DNA of 14,817 bases from an uncultured Lachnospiraceae bacterium (GTDB lineage: Bacteria; Bacillota; Clostridia; Lachnospirales; Lachnospiraceae): the NCBI GenBank assembly GCA_905197485.1, contig CAJJYZ010000045.1, positions 1 through 14,817 on the forward strand, read 5' to 3'. Shown in pieces: positions 1-8,101 of the stretch. The translations under genes and the position numbers were made by a program. Every line of letters starts with the position of its first letter. The first letter of the stretch is position 1. Below the pieces are notes generated by a model. The model was not told the DNA's origin, did no database searches, and saw only the letters and a program-made list of their open reading frames with translations.

Positions 1-52
1 GTCAGTAAAGATTCTTTGTAAGATATTCATAAGTCTATTATGCAGGAAAAAG

Positions 53-96
53 GAAAAAAAAGAAACCCCTAACCCCTCAAGATTGAGGGGAAGGGG
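53..96 (-). terminator. Rho-independent terminator of the ABC importer operon
   Basis: The arms CCCCTAACCCCTCAA (66-80) and TTGAGGGGAAGGGG (83-96) form a GC-rich stem with a two-base loop and a small bulge. Read on the minus strand, the stem is followed by TTTCTTTTTTTT (complement of 54-65). It therefore fits the end of the minus-strand operon whose last stop codon is at 165-167, about 70 bases upstream of the stem. Confidence 0.75.
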
Positions 97-101
97 AGTT
101 G

Positions 102-122
102 AATAGGCGAAGCCTATTTTTT
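102..122 (+). terminator. Small perfect hairpin with T tract, possible plus-strand terminator
   Basis: AATAGGC (102-108) pairs perfectly with GCCTATT (112-118) around a GAA loop, and the T run continues to 122. The T tract points to termination of plus-strand transcription entering from outside the left edge. No plus-strand gene lies in the window to its left, so its client is unknown. On the minus strand the same stem has no U tract on its 3' side, but it could add structure to the end of the permease mRNA. Confidence 0.4.
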
Positions 123-164
123 ACGACAAGCTAACAGGATGTAAAGTGAATGTTTTTCATACTT

Positions 165-962
165 TTAGTATTTCTTCAACATCCACTTTTCCAACCGATT
201 GATGAGTGCATACAGTCCCATTGCCATGATACAGAGAAGTACGATACTCATAAGAAGCCAGTCGAGCTTGAACACCTGACTCGAATAGATAATCAGGTAC
301 CCGAGTCCGCTCCGCGCCGCAAGAAATTCGCCGATGATAACGCCTACAAGACAAAGCCCGATATTGACTTTCATGATGCTGACGATAGAAGGAATGGAGC
401 TTGGAATGACGACTTTTGTCAAGGCGTGGAACTGATTCCCATGAAGCGTATAAATGAGTTTGATTTTTTCCGGGTCTGTTTCCTGAAAACTTGTGTAGAG
501 ATTCAGGATACTTCCGAACAAAGCGACGGACATTCCAGCCACGATGATAGTCGTCTGATTTGCTCCAAGCCATACGATTAGAAGCGGTGCGAGGGCAGAT
601 TTTGGAAGACTGTTTAACACGACAAGATAGGGCTCCAGGATTTCGGAGAGCTTCCGGCTGAACCAAAGCAATACGGCAACGAAAAGGCTGGCAAAAATGA
701 CAAGGAAGAAACTGACGATTGTTTCGTATAGTGTAATTCCAATATGAAGGAAGATACTTCTATCTGCCACCATGTCAAAGAAGCAGCGCAGAATCTGGGA
801 TGGGCTGCTGAAGATGAAGGAATCAATGATTCCGATTCGCGCCGTTATCTCCCACAGGAGGAGAAAGGCTGCAAGGATTGCGATTCTTGAATAGACTACA
901 ATGAGATGGTGGATTTTTCTTTTCCGAAGATATTGAAGCTGTGCTGTGGAATATTCATTCAC
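165..962 (-). CDS. ABC importer permease, SsuC/TauC/ThiX-like (COG0600 type)
   Basis: This is a 265-residue integral membrane subunit of an ABC importer of the nitrate/sulfonate/taurine/thiamine-precursor class. A hydrophobic helix lies at about residues 22-44, with further membrane segments across the protein. The stretch LNSLPKSALAPLLIVWLG in the middle and the EAA-like loop VGVIIGEFLAARSGLGYLI near residue 210 are typical of this permease family; the EAA loop contacts the ATPase. The start is a GTG at 960-962 that overlaps the TGA of the upstream ATPase gene as GTGA, and AAGGAG lies upstream within the ATPase coding end, so translational coupling is likely. The substrate cannot be read from the sequence. 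Sulfonates, taurine, nitrate-like anions and pyrimidine thiamine precursors are all possible. The family is secure and the substrate is unknown. Confidence 0.87.
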   Translation of the reverse strand: MNEYSTAQLQYLRKRKIHHLIVVYSRIAILAAFLLLWEITARIGIIDSFIFSSPSQILRCFFDMVADRSIFLHIGITLYETIVSFFLVIFASLFVAVLLWFSRKLSEILEPYLVVLNSLPKSALAPLLIVWLGANQTTIIVAGMSVALFGSILNLYTSFQETDPEKIKLIYTLHGNQFHALTKVVIPSSIPSIVSIMKVNIGLCLVGVIIGEFLAARSGLGYLIIYSSQVFKLDWLLMSIVLLCIMAMGLYALINRLEKWMLKKY

Positions 963-1723
963 GATACATTCATCTCCTTCCAGATTTGATTAAAATAGTC
1001 TTTAAATTCCGGTGCGTTTCTCCGGTGCAGCGGAGTGTCTTCATCCAAATGAAATGAAAGGAAAATCATCTGACAGATGGCAGCGGGACGAGAGGAAAGG
1101 ATGATGACTTTATCGCCCAGGCTGATGGCTTCGGAAAGGTCGTGAGTGACGAGAATCGCCGTCTTTTTTTCTTTTCGGATAATCTGTCCAATATCGTCTC
1201 CTACAGTCAGCCGGGTCTGATAATCCAGCGCGGAAAACGGTTCATCCAAAAGGAGCAGGTCAGGCTCCAATATTAAAGTCCGAACGAGAGCTGCGCGTTG
1301 GCGCATACCGCCGGACAGTTCGGAAGGCCTGGAATTGGCAAATTCCGCTACCCCATAAGTCTCCAGAAGCTCATGCGCTTTGTTTTTGGACTTTGCGGTG
1401 AGATTATGCTGAATTTCCAGTCCGAGAAGGACATTATGGTAGATGGTTCTCCACTCAAACAGATGGTCGTGCTGGAGCATATACCCGATGTTCGTATGAC
1501 TTTCTTTTAGCGGTTTTCCCATGAGTTGTATCGTTCCCTTTGACGGGATAAGAAGACCGGATATGAGGGAAAGAAGAGTGGACTTTCCACAGCCGGAGGG
1601 GCCTACGATGGAGACAAATTCTCCGGAGTTTACGTCAAATGAAATCTCTTTTAAGGCAGGAGTTTCACCGTCTTTTGTGTGATAGGTGTAGTGTAAATCT
1701 TTTATTTCCAATACTTTTTTCAT
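959..1723 (-). CDS. ABC importer ATP-binding protein, SsuB/TauB/ThiZ-like (COG1116 type)
   Basis: This 254-residue nucleotide-binding subunit should power the permease encoded immediately downstream. Walker A is GPSGCGKST at residues 41-49. The Q-loop region reads YMLQHDHLFEWRTI, the signature motif is LSGGMRQR, Walker B is LLLLDEP, and the H-loop is LVTHD. The Q-loop with a following W-R-T is characteristic of the nitrate/sulfonate/taurine ATPases. The ATG at 1721-1723 is preceded on the minus strand by AGGAGG with a 5-base spacer, a strong ribosome binding site. It is the first gene of a two-gene operon; the divergent queH gene is on its other side. No substrate-binding protein gene is adjacent, so the lipoprotein partner must be elsewhere or just beyond the window, past a terminator. 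Confidence 0.9.
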   Translation of the reverse strand: MKKVLEIKDLHYTYHTKDGETPALKEISFDVNSGEFVSIVGPSGCGKSTLLSLISGLLIPSKGTIQLMGKPLKESHTNIGYMLQHDHLFEWRTIYHNVLLGLEIQHNLTAKSKNKAHELLETYGVAEFANSRPSELSGGMRQRAALVRTLILEPDLLLLDEPFSALDYQTRLTVGDDIGQIIRKEKKTAILVTHDLSEAISLGDKVIILSSRPAAICQMIFLSFHLDEDTPLHRRNAPEFKDYFNQIWKEMNVS

Positions 1724-1869
1724 AACAACCTCCTATGTTTGAAATCGATGAAGCAAAGGAATGTGAAGCTGCTTATAGTGTATTTTATGATATTCATGTA
1801 AATGAGTGCTTGATTGCGCGGAAAAGAGAGAGTATAATCTTAGAAAATGGATAGGCAGGGAGATGGATT
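1724..1869. other. Divergent intergenic region between the ABC operon and queH
   Basis: This 146-base spacer must hold promoters for both directions. The plus-strand promoter is clear and listed separately. On the minus strand I see only a weak pair, TTTACA followed 19 bases later by TATAAG, which I do not trust. I looked for a thiamine (TPP) riboswitch core, because many relatives of this importer carry thiamine precursors, and did not find one. Confidence 0.5.
1810..1838 (+). promoter_or_regulatory. Sigma-A promoter of the queH-asd-galM-topB-mgsA gene run
   Basis: TTGATT (1810-1815) and a consensus TATAAT (1833-1838) are separated by exactly 17 bases. Transcription would begin near 1845, giving a short leader before the queH ATG at 1870. 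AGGGAG at 1857-1862 is the ribosome binding site, 7 bases before the ATG. Confidence 0.75.
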
Positions 1870-2502
1870 ATGAACTATCAGAGAGAATTAGATAAGTTGA
1901 TTTCAGAATTGGAGAAAGAGGGGCGGGTACCGAAGCTTTTGCTGCATAGCTGCTGTGCGCCATGCAGCAGTTATGTATTAGAGTATTTGTCAAATTATTT
2001 TGAGATTACTGTTTTCTATTATAATCCGAATATTTTTCCGGAGAGTGAATATACGAAGCGGATTCTGGAGCAACAGACGCTGATTAGCGAGATGGAGACA
2101 AAGTATCCGATTTCCTTTATTGCAGGAAACTATGACAAGGAGAAGTTCTACGAGGTGACAAAAGGACTGGAGCATCTGAAAGAAGGAGGGGAAAGATGTT
2201 TCCGGTGTTATGAACTTCGTCTGGAAGAATCCGCGCGTCTTGCGAAAGAAGGAGGATACGATTATTATACGACCACATTGAGTATCAGCCCGTTAAAGAA
2301 TGCGGACAGGCTGAATGAGATTGGGAAAAAGCTTGCAGGAAAGTATGGGGTGAATTACCTGCAGTCTGACTTTAAAAAGAAAAATGGATATAAACGTTCC
2401 ATTGAACTTTCGAAAGAGTTTGGACTTTATCGTCAGGACTATTGTGGTTGTGTGTATTCAAAACAGGAAAGAGAAGCAGATATCCATAAGAAAAAGAAAT
2501 AG
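1870..2502 (+). CDS. queH: Epoxyqueuosine reductase QueH (DUF208 family)
   Basis: QueH carries out the last step of queuosine synthesis, reducing epoxyqueuosine to queuosine at the wobble base of tRNAs with GUN anticodons. It is the non-homologous replacement of the cobalamin enzyme QueG. The 210-residue protein shows the family's cysteine pattern: LLHSCCAPC with C28, C29 and C32, then RCFRC with C110 and C113, and YCGC with C192 and C194 near the end. These residues are known in the family to hold an iron-sulfur cluster and a metal site. FYYNPNIFP at about 49-57 is another family hallmark. It is the first gene after a strong promoter, and asd starts 32 bases downstream. No other queuosine gene is in the window, so it acts with enzymes encoded elsewhere. 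The lysine-rich C-terminus is unremarkable. Confidence 0.92.
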   Translation: MNYQRELDKLISELEKEGRVPKLLLHSCCAPCSSYVLEYLSNYFEITVFYYNPNIFPESEYTKRILEQQTLISEMETKYPISFIAGNYDKEKFYEVTKGLEHLKEGGERCFRCYELRLEESARLAKEGGYDYYTTTLSISPLKNADRLNEIGKKLAGKYGVNYLQSDFKKKNGYKRSIELSKEFGLYRQDYCGCVYSKQEREADIHKKKK

Positions 2503-2534
2503 AGCAAAAGAGCAGGAAAGAGAGGACACGAACG

Positions 2535-3620
2535 ATGGATAACAAATTAAAAGTAGGAATTCTTGGAGCGACAGGTATGGTAGGGCAGCGGTTTATTTCC
2601 CTTTTAGAGAACCATCCTTGGTATGAGGTGACTGTGGTAGCGGCAAGCGCCCGCTCTGCAGGAAAAACATATGAAGAGGCAGTAGGAGACCGTTGGAAAA
2701 TGACGACTCCGATGCCGGACGCTGTGAAACCGCTTGTCGTGATGAATGTGAATGAAGTGGAGAAAGTAGCGGAGAAAGTGGATTTTGTATTCAGCGCCGT
2801 AGATATGTCGAAAGAAGAGATTCGCGCGATTGAGGACGCCTATGCAAAAACAGAGACTCCGGTTGTATCGAACAACAGCGCACACCGCTGGACAAAGGAT
2901 GTTCCGATGGTGATTCCAGAGATTAACCCGGAACATTTCGAGGTGATTGAAGCGCAGAAGAAGCGTCTCGGAACGACAAGAGGATTCGTTGCGGTAAAAC
3001 CGAATTGTTCTATTCAAAGTTACGCGCCGGTTCTGACTGCATGGAAGGAATTTGAACCGACAGAAGTGGTAGCGACGACATATCAGGCGATTTCCGGAGC
3101 AGGAAAGACATTCAAAGACTGGCCGGAGATGGTGGAGAATATCATTCCGTATATCGGAGGGGAAGAAGAAAAGAGTGAACAGGAACCGCTTCGCATCTGG
3201 GGAAGGGTTGTGGACGGTGAGATTGTGAAGGCAGAGTCACCGGTCATTACGACACAGTGCATCCGGGTTCCGGTTCTCAACGGACATACAGCGGCTGTCT
3301 TTGTAAAATTTGCGAAGAAGCCGACGAAAGAACAGCTGATTGAGAAGCTTGTGAACTTCAAAGGACTCCCGCAGGAATTAGAACTTCCAAGCGCGCCGAA
3401 ACAGTTTATTCAATATTTAGAAGAAGACAACCGTCCTCAGGTTACGCTGGATGTTGATTTTGAACATGGCATGGGTGTTTCCGTAGGGCGTCTGCGTGAA
3501 GATACCGTATACGATTTCAAATTTGTAGGACTTTCACATAATACGGTGAGAGGAGCAGCAGGCGGCGCAATCCTCTGTGCTGAGACATTGACTGCAAAAG
3601 GATATATTCAGGCAAAATAA
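2535..3620 (+). CDS. asd: Aspartate-semialdehyde dehydrogenase, archaeal/fungal-type
   Basis: The enzyme makes L-aspartate semialdehyde from 4-aspartyl phosphate with NADPH, the branch point to lysine, diaminopimelate, threonine and methionine. At 361 residues it has the usual length. The N-terminal Rossmann motif GILGATGMVGQRF begins at residue 8 and binds NADP. The catalytic cysteine is C158 in KPNCSIQS, and the likely general base is H251 in RVPVLNGHTAAVF. The C-terminal LSHNTVRGAAGGAILCAE is the conserved end of the dimerisation domain. These motifs match the archaeal/yeast-like branch of the family more than the classical proteobacterial branch, which is common in Clostridia. It lies 32 bases after queH and 27 bases before galM, probably in the same transcript. 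No dapA or other lysine gene is adjacent. Confidence 0.94.
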   Translation: MDNKLKVGILGATGMVGQRFISLLENHPWYEVTVVAASARSAGKTYEEAVGDRWKMTTPMPDAVKPLVVMNVNEVEKVAEKVDFVFSAVDMSKEEIRAIEDAYAKTETPVVSNNSAHRWTKDVPMVIPEINPEHFEVIEAQKKRLGTTRGFVAVKPNCSIQSYAPVLTAWKEFEPTEVVATTYQAISGAGKTFKDWPEMVENIIPYIGGEEEKSEQEPLRIWGRVVDGEIVKAESPVITTQCIRVPVLNGHTAAVFVKFAKKPTKEQLIEKLVNFKGLPQELELPSAPKQFIQYLEEDNRPQVTLDVDFEHGMGVSVGRLREDTVYDFKFVGLSHNTVRGAAGGAILCAETLTAKGYIQAK

Positions 3621-3647
3621 AGAAGGCTTGAGACAGAAAGGAACAGT

Positions 3648-4688
3648 ATGGGAATTTTTGAAAAGAATTTTGGGATGACATCCAAGGGAGAGGCAACGTT
3701 ATATACGATTATAAATAAACAGGACATGAGCATTTCTGTGACAGATTTTGGCGCAACGCTTGTTCAGGTGCTTGTCCCGAAACAAAATGGAGAAAAAGTG
3801 GACGTTGTATTGGGATATGATGACGCAAAAGGCTACGAAGAAGGAACCGTATTTTTTGGCGCTTCCGTAGGAAGATGCGCCAATCGAATTGGAACGGCTT
3901 CTTTCACTTTGAATGGAAAGACATATGAGCTTACGAAAAATGATAATGGCAACAACCTGCACAGTGGACTGGACTTCTATAACAAGCGTATCTGGCAGGT
4001 CGCAGAAGCGGCTGAAAACCATGTGACATTTGTACTTCATAGCCCGGACGGAGACCAGGGCTATCCGGGAACTTTAGACATGAAAGTCACTTATGAATTG
4101 ACAGATGAAAACGAAGTGAAGATTACATACGATGCCGTACCGGATGCGGATACGATTATCAACATGACAAATCATAGCTATTTCAATCTGGACGGTCATG
4201 ATTCCGGTTCTATTTTAGAGCAGGAGGTGCAGATTGATGCGGATGCTTTCACGAGAGCGGATGCAGAGTCGATTCCGACGGGAGAACTGGTGGATGTGAC
4301 AGGAACTCCGATGGATTTCCGTCAGAAGAAAGCGATAGGAAGAGACATTGAATCACCATATGAAGCCTTGATATTCGGCAGGGGCTATGACCACAACTGG
4401 GTATTGAACCAAAAACCGGGATTTAAAAAAGTTGCGGAGATGTGTGGAAAGAAAAGTGGAATTACGATGCATGTATTTACGGACCTTCCGGGAATGCAGC
4501 TTTATACAGCGAACTTTGTGGAACATGAGAAGGGAAAGAACGGTGCAGTGTATCAGATGCGCCATGCGGCATGTTTTGAGACGCAGTACTTCCCGGATGC
4601 CATTCACAAAGAGCAGTTTGCAAGTCCGGTTTGCCGAAAGGGCGAGCCGTATCATACATGTACCATGTATCAATTTGTTGTAGAGTAG
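3648..4688 (+). CDS. galM: Aldose 1-epimerase (mutarotase)
   Basis: The enzyme interconverts alpha and beta anomers of galactose, glucose and related sugars in the cytoplasm, feeding the Leloir pathway. The 346-residue protein has the family landmarks in order: NRIG near residue 80, NGNNLHSG near 103, TNHSYFNL with the catalytic acid H176, GYDHNW with the substrate-binding D248, and FETQYFPDAIH with the catalytic base E311. No signal peptide is seen. AAAGGA lies 5 bases before the ATG. The gene sits between asd and topB with gaps of 27 and 6 bases. No galactokinase or uridylyltransferase is nearby, so the physiological sugar cannot be inferred from context. Confidence 0.93.
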   Translation: MGIFEKNFGMTSKGEATLYTIINKQDMSISVTDFGATLVQVLVPKQNGEKVDVVLGYDDAKGYEEGTVFFGASVGRCANRIGTASFTLNGKTYELTKNDNGNNLHSGLDFYNKRIWQVAEAAENHVTFVLHSPDGDQGYPGTLDMKVTYELTDENEVKITYDAVPDADTIINMTNHSYFNLDGHDSGSILEQEVQIDADAFTRADAESIPTGELVDVTGTPMDFRQKKAIGRDIESPYEALIFGRGYDHNWVLNQKPGFKKVAEMCGKKSGITMHVFTDLPGMQLYTANFVEHEKGKNGAVYQMRHAACFETQYFPDAIHKEQFASPVCRKGEPYHTCTMYQFVVE

Positions 4689-4694
4689 GAGCGT

Positions 4695-6713
4695 ATGGGA
4701 AAATCAGTATATATCGCGGAAAAACCGAGTGTAGCTCAGGAATTCGCAAAAGCATTAAAATTAAATACACAGAGAAAAGACGGATATCTTGAGTCAGGCG
4801 ATGCGATTGTGACATGGTGTGTGGGACACCTTGTCACGATGAGTTATCCGGAGGTCTACGATGCAATGTATAAAAGGTGGAGTTTGGATACCCTGCCTTT
4901 TTTACCGAAGGAATTTAAGTATGAAGTCATTCCGGCTGTGAAAAAGCAGTTTCAAATCGTGCAGAAGATTCTCACAAGAGACGATGTGGATTGTATCTAT
5001 GTATGTACCGACTCCGGACGGGAAGGGGAATATATCTATCGACTCGTGGAACAGATGTCCGGGGCAAAGGTAAAGAAAAAAATCCGAAAAAGAGTCTGGA
5101 TTGATTCCCAGACGGAGGAAGAGATTCTGCGGGGAATCAAGGAGGCGAAGGACTTGTCGGAATACGATAATCTTTCCGCGTCGGCTTATCTGCGGGCAAA
5201 GGAAGATTATTTGATGGGAATTAATTTTTCCAGACTATTGAGCCTAAAATATGGGAATAGTATTTCCAGTTACCGGCATACAAATTATACGGTCATCTCC
5301 GTCGGACGGGTGATGACCTGCGTACTAGGGATGGTTGTGAGAAGAGAGCGGGAGATTCGGGAATTCGTGAAGACCCCATTCTATCGCGTACTCAGTAAGA
5401 TACAGATTGGTGAGCAGATGTTCGAGGGTGAATGGAGGGCGGTAAAAGGTTCCCGTTATTTTGAATCTTTTGATTTATATAAAGAAAATGGATTCAAAGA
5501 AAGAGAAAAGGCGGAGGAATTGATTGCCTTCTTAAGCAATCCGATACCAATGAACTGTCAGGTGCTTTCCATCGAGAAGAAGAAAGAAAAGAAGAACCCG
5601 CCGCTTTTATTTAATCTGGCAGAACTTCAAAACGAGTGTTCCAAACGGTTTAAAATCAGCCCGGATGAGACGCTTCGCATCGTACAGGAATTGTACGAGA
5701 AAAAACTGGTGACTTATCCAAGAACGGATGCCAGAGTTCTTTCTACCGCAGTAGCAAAAGAGATTTATAAGAACCTGAACGGATTGTCGAAGTATGCGAT
5801 GGCGGCTCCGTTTCTGCAGGATATTTTGCAGTTCGGGACACACAAAGGCCTGGCAAAGACGAGATATGTAAATGACAAACAGATTACGGACCATTACGCA
5901 ATCATTCCGACCGGACAGGGGATTCAGGCATTGGCTTCGGTTTCGCATACGGCAAAGAATGTTTATGATACGATTGTGAAACGGTTTCTAAGCATTTTCT
6001 ATCCGCCTGCGGTCTATCAGAAAATCAGTGTGGTGACCAAGCAGAAAGAAGAACAGTTTTTTTCTAATTTTAAAGTGCTTGCGGAGGAAGGATACCTGAA
6101 GGTGACAGGTGTCTATACACCGAAGAAAGACGGAGAAAACAGTGGAGACGAGACCGGGGAGACGACGCCGGAGAAGGAATTGTTTGAGGCGCTGCAGAAA
6201 ATCAAAAAAGGGGACGTTCTCCCGGTAGATTCTTTGTATATCAAGGAGGGAGAGACTTCTCCGCCGAAGCGGTACAATTCCGGTTCTATGATTCTTGCGA
6301 TGGAGAATGCAGGACAGCTCATCGAGGATGAAGAACTCCGGGCGCAGATTAAGGGAAGCGGAATCGGTACCAGCGCGACAAGAGCTGAGATTTTGAAAAA
6401 GCTGGTGCATATTAAGTATCTGGATTTGAATAAGAAGACCCAGGTGATTACTCCGACGCTTCTTGGAGAAATGATTTTCGAGGTGGTAGACCATTCCATC
6501 AAGTCTCTCTTGAATCCGGAGCTTACGGCAAGTTGGGAGAAGGGATTAAATTATGTTGCCGAAGGTGAGATTACATCTGACGAATATATGAAAAAGCTGG
6601 AAACATTTATTCAATCCCGGACATATGGCGTCCTGGGATTGAATAACCAGTATCAATTGCGCGGGTGCTATGACCGGGCGGCGCAGTTCTATAAGAAAGG
6701 GAGCAGAAAATGA
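4695..6713 (+). CDS. topB: DNA topoisomerase III (type IA)
   Basis: Type IA topoisomerases cut one DNA strand through a 5'-phosphotyrosine and pass the other, decatenating and resolving recombination intermediates. The N-terminal TOPRIM domain begins with VYIAEKPSVAQEFAKAL and contains TDSGREGEYI, the metal-binding acidic cluster in the GREGE form common in Gram-positive TopB. SVGRVMTCVLGMVVRRE lies near residue 202. The catalytic tyrosine is Y341 in VTYPRTDAR. GIGTSATRAEILKKL follows near 553. The protein is 672 residues and ends without visible zinc fingers, as expected for TopB rather than TopA. AGGAG (4687-4691) overlaps the galM stop and is only 3 bases before the ATG, an unusually short spacer. 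The MGKSVYIAEKPS start is nevertheless canonical. The stop overlaps the next gene by 4 bases (ATGA). It appears chromosomal, with no plasmid transfer genes nearby. Confidence 0.93.
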   Translation: MGKSVYIAEKPSVAQEFAKALKLNTQRKDGYLESGDAIVTWCVGHLVTMSYPEVYDAMYKRWSLDTLPFLPKEFKYEVIPAVKKQFQIVQKILTRDDVDCIYVCTDSGREGEYIYRLVEQMSGAKVKKKIRKRVWIDSQTEEEILRGIKEAKDLSEYDNLSASAYLRAKEDYLMGINFSRLLSLKYGNSISSYRHTNYTVISVGRVMTCVLGMVVRREREIREFVKTPFYRVLSKIQIGEQMFEGEWRAVKGSRYFESFDLYKENGFKEREKAEELIAFLSNPIPMNCQVLSIEKKKEKKNPPLLFNLAELQNECSKRFKISPDETLRIVQELYEKKLVTYPRTDARVLSTAVAKEIYKNLNGLSKYAMAAPFLQDILQFGTHKGLAKTRYVNDKQITDHYAIIPTGQGIQALASVSHTAKNVYDTIVKRFLSIFYPPAVYQKISVVTKQKEEQFFSNFKVLAEEGYLKVTGVYTPKKDGENSGDETGETTPEKELFEALQKIKKGDVLPVDSLYIKEGETSPPKRYNSGSMILAMENAGQLIEDEELRAQIKGSGIGTSATRAEILKKLVHIKYLDLNKKTQVITPTLLGEMIFEVVDHSIKSLLNPELTASWEKGLNYVAEGEITSDEYMKKLETFIQSRTYGVLGLNNQYQLRGCYDRAAQFYKKGSRK

Positions 6714-7375
6714 AAGAATTGACAATCGAGGAACTTTATACATTGGAAGAAACTATTGCGAGAGGTATTTTTGAAGGGGCAACCTATCCATGGGAAGTCC
6801 TTCCGAAAATCGGAAGCTTTATTCTGGAACTGGGAGAGACGCTTGCGGAGGATGCGTATGAGAAACGTGGAGAAAATGTGTGGGTAGCAAAATCTGCACA
6901 TGTGGCACCGACCGCATATATCAACGGTCCGGCAATTATCGGGAAGAATGCGGAAGTCAGACATTGTGCGTTTATCCGCGGGAATGCGATTGTAGGAGAA
7001 GGGACAGTAGTCGGCAATTCCACCGAGCTTAAGAATGTGATTCTCTTTAACAAAGTGCAGGTGCCGCATTACAATTATGTAGGAGATTCTATTCTGGGAT
7101 ATAAGGCGCATATGGGGGCAGGTTCGATTACATCGAATGTGAAGTCCGATAAGACGCTTGCAACAGTAAAAACGCCGGAAGGGGCAATAGAGACCGGATT
7201 GAAGAAATTCGGCGCCATGCTGGGAGATGAAGTGGAGGTCGGATGCGGTAGTGTCCTGAATCCGGGAACGGTAGTCGGAAAGAGGACGAATATCTATCCC
7301 CTCTCTATGGTACGGGGATTCATTCCGGCAGACAGCATTTATAAAAAGCAGGGCGAAGTTGCGGAAAAACGATAG
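6710..7375 (+). CDS. Hexapeptide-repeat (left-handed beta-helix) acyltransferase-like protein, GlmU C-domain-like
   Basis: This 221-residue protein has an N-terminal helical part of about 60 residues (rich in L, E and I), followed by a run of hexapeptide repeats from about residue 64 to 205. These include AHVAPTAYINGPAIIGKNAEV, AIVGEGTVVGNSTEL and the C-terminal VEVGCGSVLNPGTVVG. Such repeats fold into a left-handed beta-helix that trimerises. The segment YVGDSILGYKAHMGAGSITSN resembles the acetyltransferase active region of GlmU and of sugar nucleotidyltransferases. No nucleotidyltransferase domain with the usual N-terminal GTR motif is present, so the common database label of pyrophosphorylase is probably wrong. 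Acyltransferase activity on a sugar is the likely role, and the substrate is unknown. The gene overlaps topB by 4 bases (ATGA), and mgsA starts 26 bases later. Confidence 0.8.
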   Translation: MKELTIEELYTLEETIARGIFEGATYPWEVLPKIGSFILELGETLAEDAYEKRGENVWVAKSAHVAPTAYINGPAIIGKNAEVRHCAFIRGNAIVGEGTVVGNSTELKNVILFNKVQVPHYNYVGDSILGYKAHMGAGSITSNVKSDKTLATVKTPEGAIETGLKKFGAMLGDEVEVGCGSVLNPGTVVGKRTNIYPLSMVRGFIPADSIYKKQGEVAEKR

Positions 7376-7401
7376 AAACTTCAGGCAAGGAGGAAAGAAG
7401 C

Positions 7402-7878
7402 ATGCAGGAAAACTATGTTACGTTTGAAATCGGGAAGACAAAGCACATTGCATTGGTTGCCCACGACAGGAAGAAAAAAGAACTGGTAGAATGGTGTGAT
7501 AAGAATCAGGAGATACTGAAAAGTCATTTTTTGTGCGGAACCGGAACGACCGCCAGACTGATTGCGGAGAAAACCGGACTTCCGGTAAAGGCTTACAATA
7601 GCGGACCGTTAGGAGGAGACCAGCAGATAGGAGCGAAAATCGTAGAAGGGCAGATTGACTTTATGATTTTTCTGTGGGACCCGCTTGAGGCTCAGCCGCA
7701 CGACCCGGATGTGAAGGCGTTGCTTCGTATTGCGGTGGTGTATGATATTCCGATTGCAAACAACCTGGCAACGGCAGACTTCATGCTAAAGTCCCAGTAT
7801 ATGAATGAGCCTTATTCCAGAAAAGTTGAAAATTTCAATAAGACAGTGGAAGAACGCGTGAAATCCATGAAAGATTAG
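7402..7878 (+). CDS. mgsA: Methylglyoxal synthase
   Basis: The enzyme converts dihydroxyacetone phosphate to methylglyoxal and phosphate, an overflow route that bypasses lower glycolysis when phosphate is short. At 158 residues it is close to the E. coli enzyme (152). The phosphate-binding GTTARLIAEKTGL begins near residue 49, followed by GPLGGDQQIG with the catalytic D73 (E. coli D71). FLWDPLEAQPHDPDV contains H100 and D103, matching E. coli H98 and D101. The usual family ending IANNLATADFML is present. AAGGAGG lies 8 bases before the ATG. It is the last gene of the plus-strand run and is followed directly by a strong terminator. Confidence 0.95.
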   Translation: MQENYVTFEIGKTKHIALVAHDRKKKELVEWCDKNQEILKSHFLCGTGTTARLIAEKTGLPVKAYNSGPLGGDQQIGAKIVEGQIDFMIFLWDPLEAQPHDPDVKALLRIAVVYDIPIANNLATADFMLKSQYMNEPYSRKVENFNKTVEERVKSMKD

Positions 7879-7879
7879 G

Positions 7880-7926
7880 AAAGAGTGTTGTAAAGAATCA
7901 GAGATGAAGATTTACAACACTCTTTT
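7880..7926 (+). terminator. Rho-independent terminator after mgsA
   Basis: AAAGAGTGTTGTAAA (7880-7894) pairs without mismatch with TTTACAACACTCTTT (7911-7925) over 15 bp around a 16-base loop. The downstream arm ends in TTTT. The stem begins two bases after the mgsA stop codon and separates the six-gene run from recA. The T tract is short, so some read-through into recA is possible. Confidence 0.75.
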
Positions 7927-7951
7927 ATGGAATGGAATCCTATTCTATAAA

Positions 7952-7970
7952 ATTGGACTATTTGTCCAAT
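7952..7970. repeat. Perfect inverted repeat ATTGGAC-N5-GTCCAAT upstream of recA
   Basis: Two 7-bp arms (7952-7958 and 7964-7970) flank TATTT. The element lies between the mgsA terminator and the recA promoter, 57 bases before the recA -35 box. It has no T tract on either side, so it is not an obvious terminator. It could be an operator or a small RNA structure. The function is unknown. Confidence 0.5.
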
Positions 7971-8026
7971 GACAGTCCGAAAATTTTGTTGTACGATAAG
8001 GAAAAGAACAGATACCAAATTAGGTG

Positions 8027-8055
8027 TTGACAACGTTGGGAAACTATAATACTAT
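8027..8055 (+). promoter_or_regulatory. Sigma-A promoter of recA
   Basis: A perfect TTGACA (8027-8032) and TACTAT (8050-8055) are separated by 17 bases. Transcription should start near 8062. A TATAAT at 8045-8050 is also present but is too close to the -35 box to be used with it. Confidence 0.75.
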
Positions 8056-8069
8056 ATTACTTAGTGAAA

Positions 8070-8083
8070 CGAACATAAGTTCG
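8070..8083. promoter_or_regulatory. LexA (SOS) operator of recA
   Basis: CGAAC-ATAA-GTTCG is a full match to the Gram-positive LexA box (CGAAC-N4-GTTCG). It lies just downstream of the predicted transcription start and 18 bases before the ATG at 8102, so bound LexA would block promoter clearance or elongation. This supports SOS induction of recA, and of recX by read-through. Confidence 0.85.
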
Positions 8084-8101
8084 CGATAAAGGAGAATGAT
8101 T

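Larger units (their letters stand above)
1..164. other. Gene-free left end with two hairpins
   Basis: No convincing coding frame is seen here. The stretch holds two adjacent stem-loops, described separately, and lies downstream of the minus-strand ABC importer operon. The open frames that cross its right edge run opposite to the permease gene and have no recognisable protein family, so I did not call them. Confidence 0.6.
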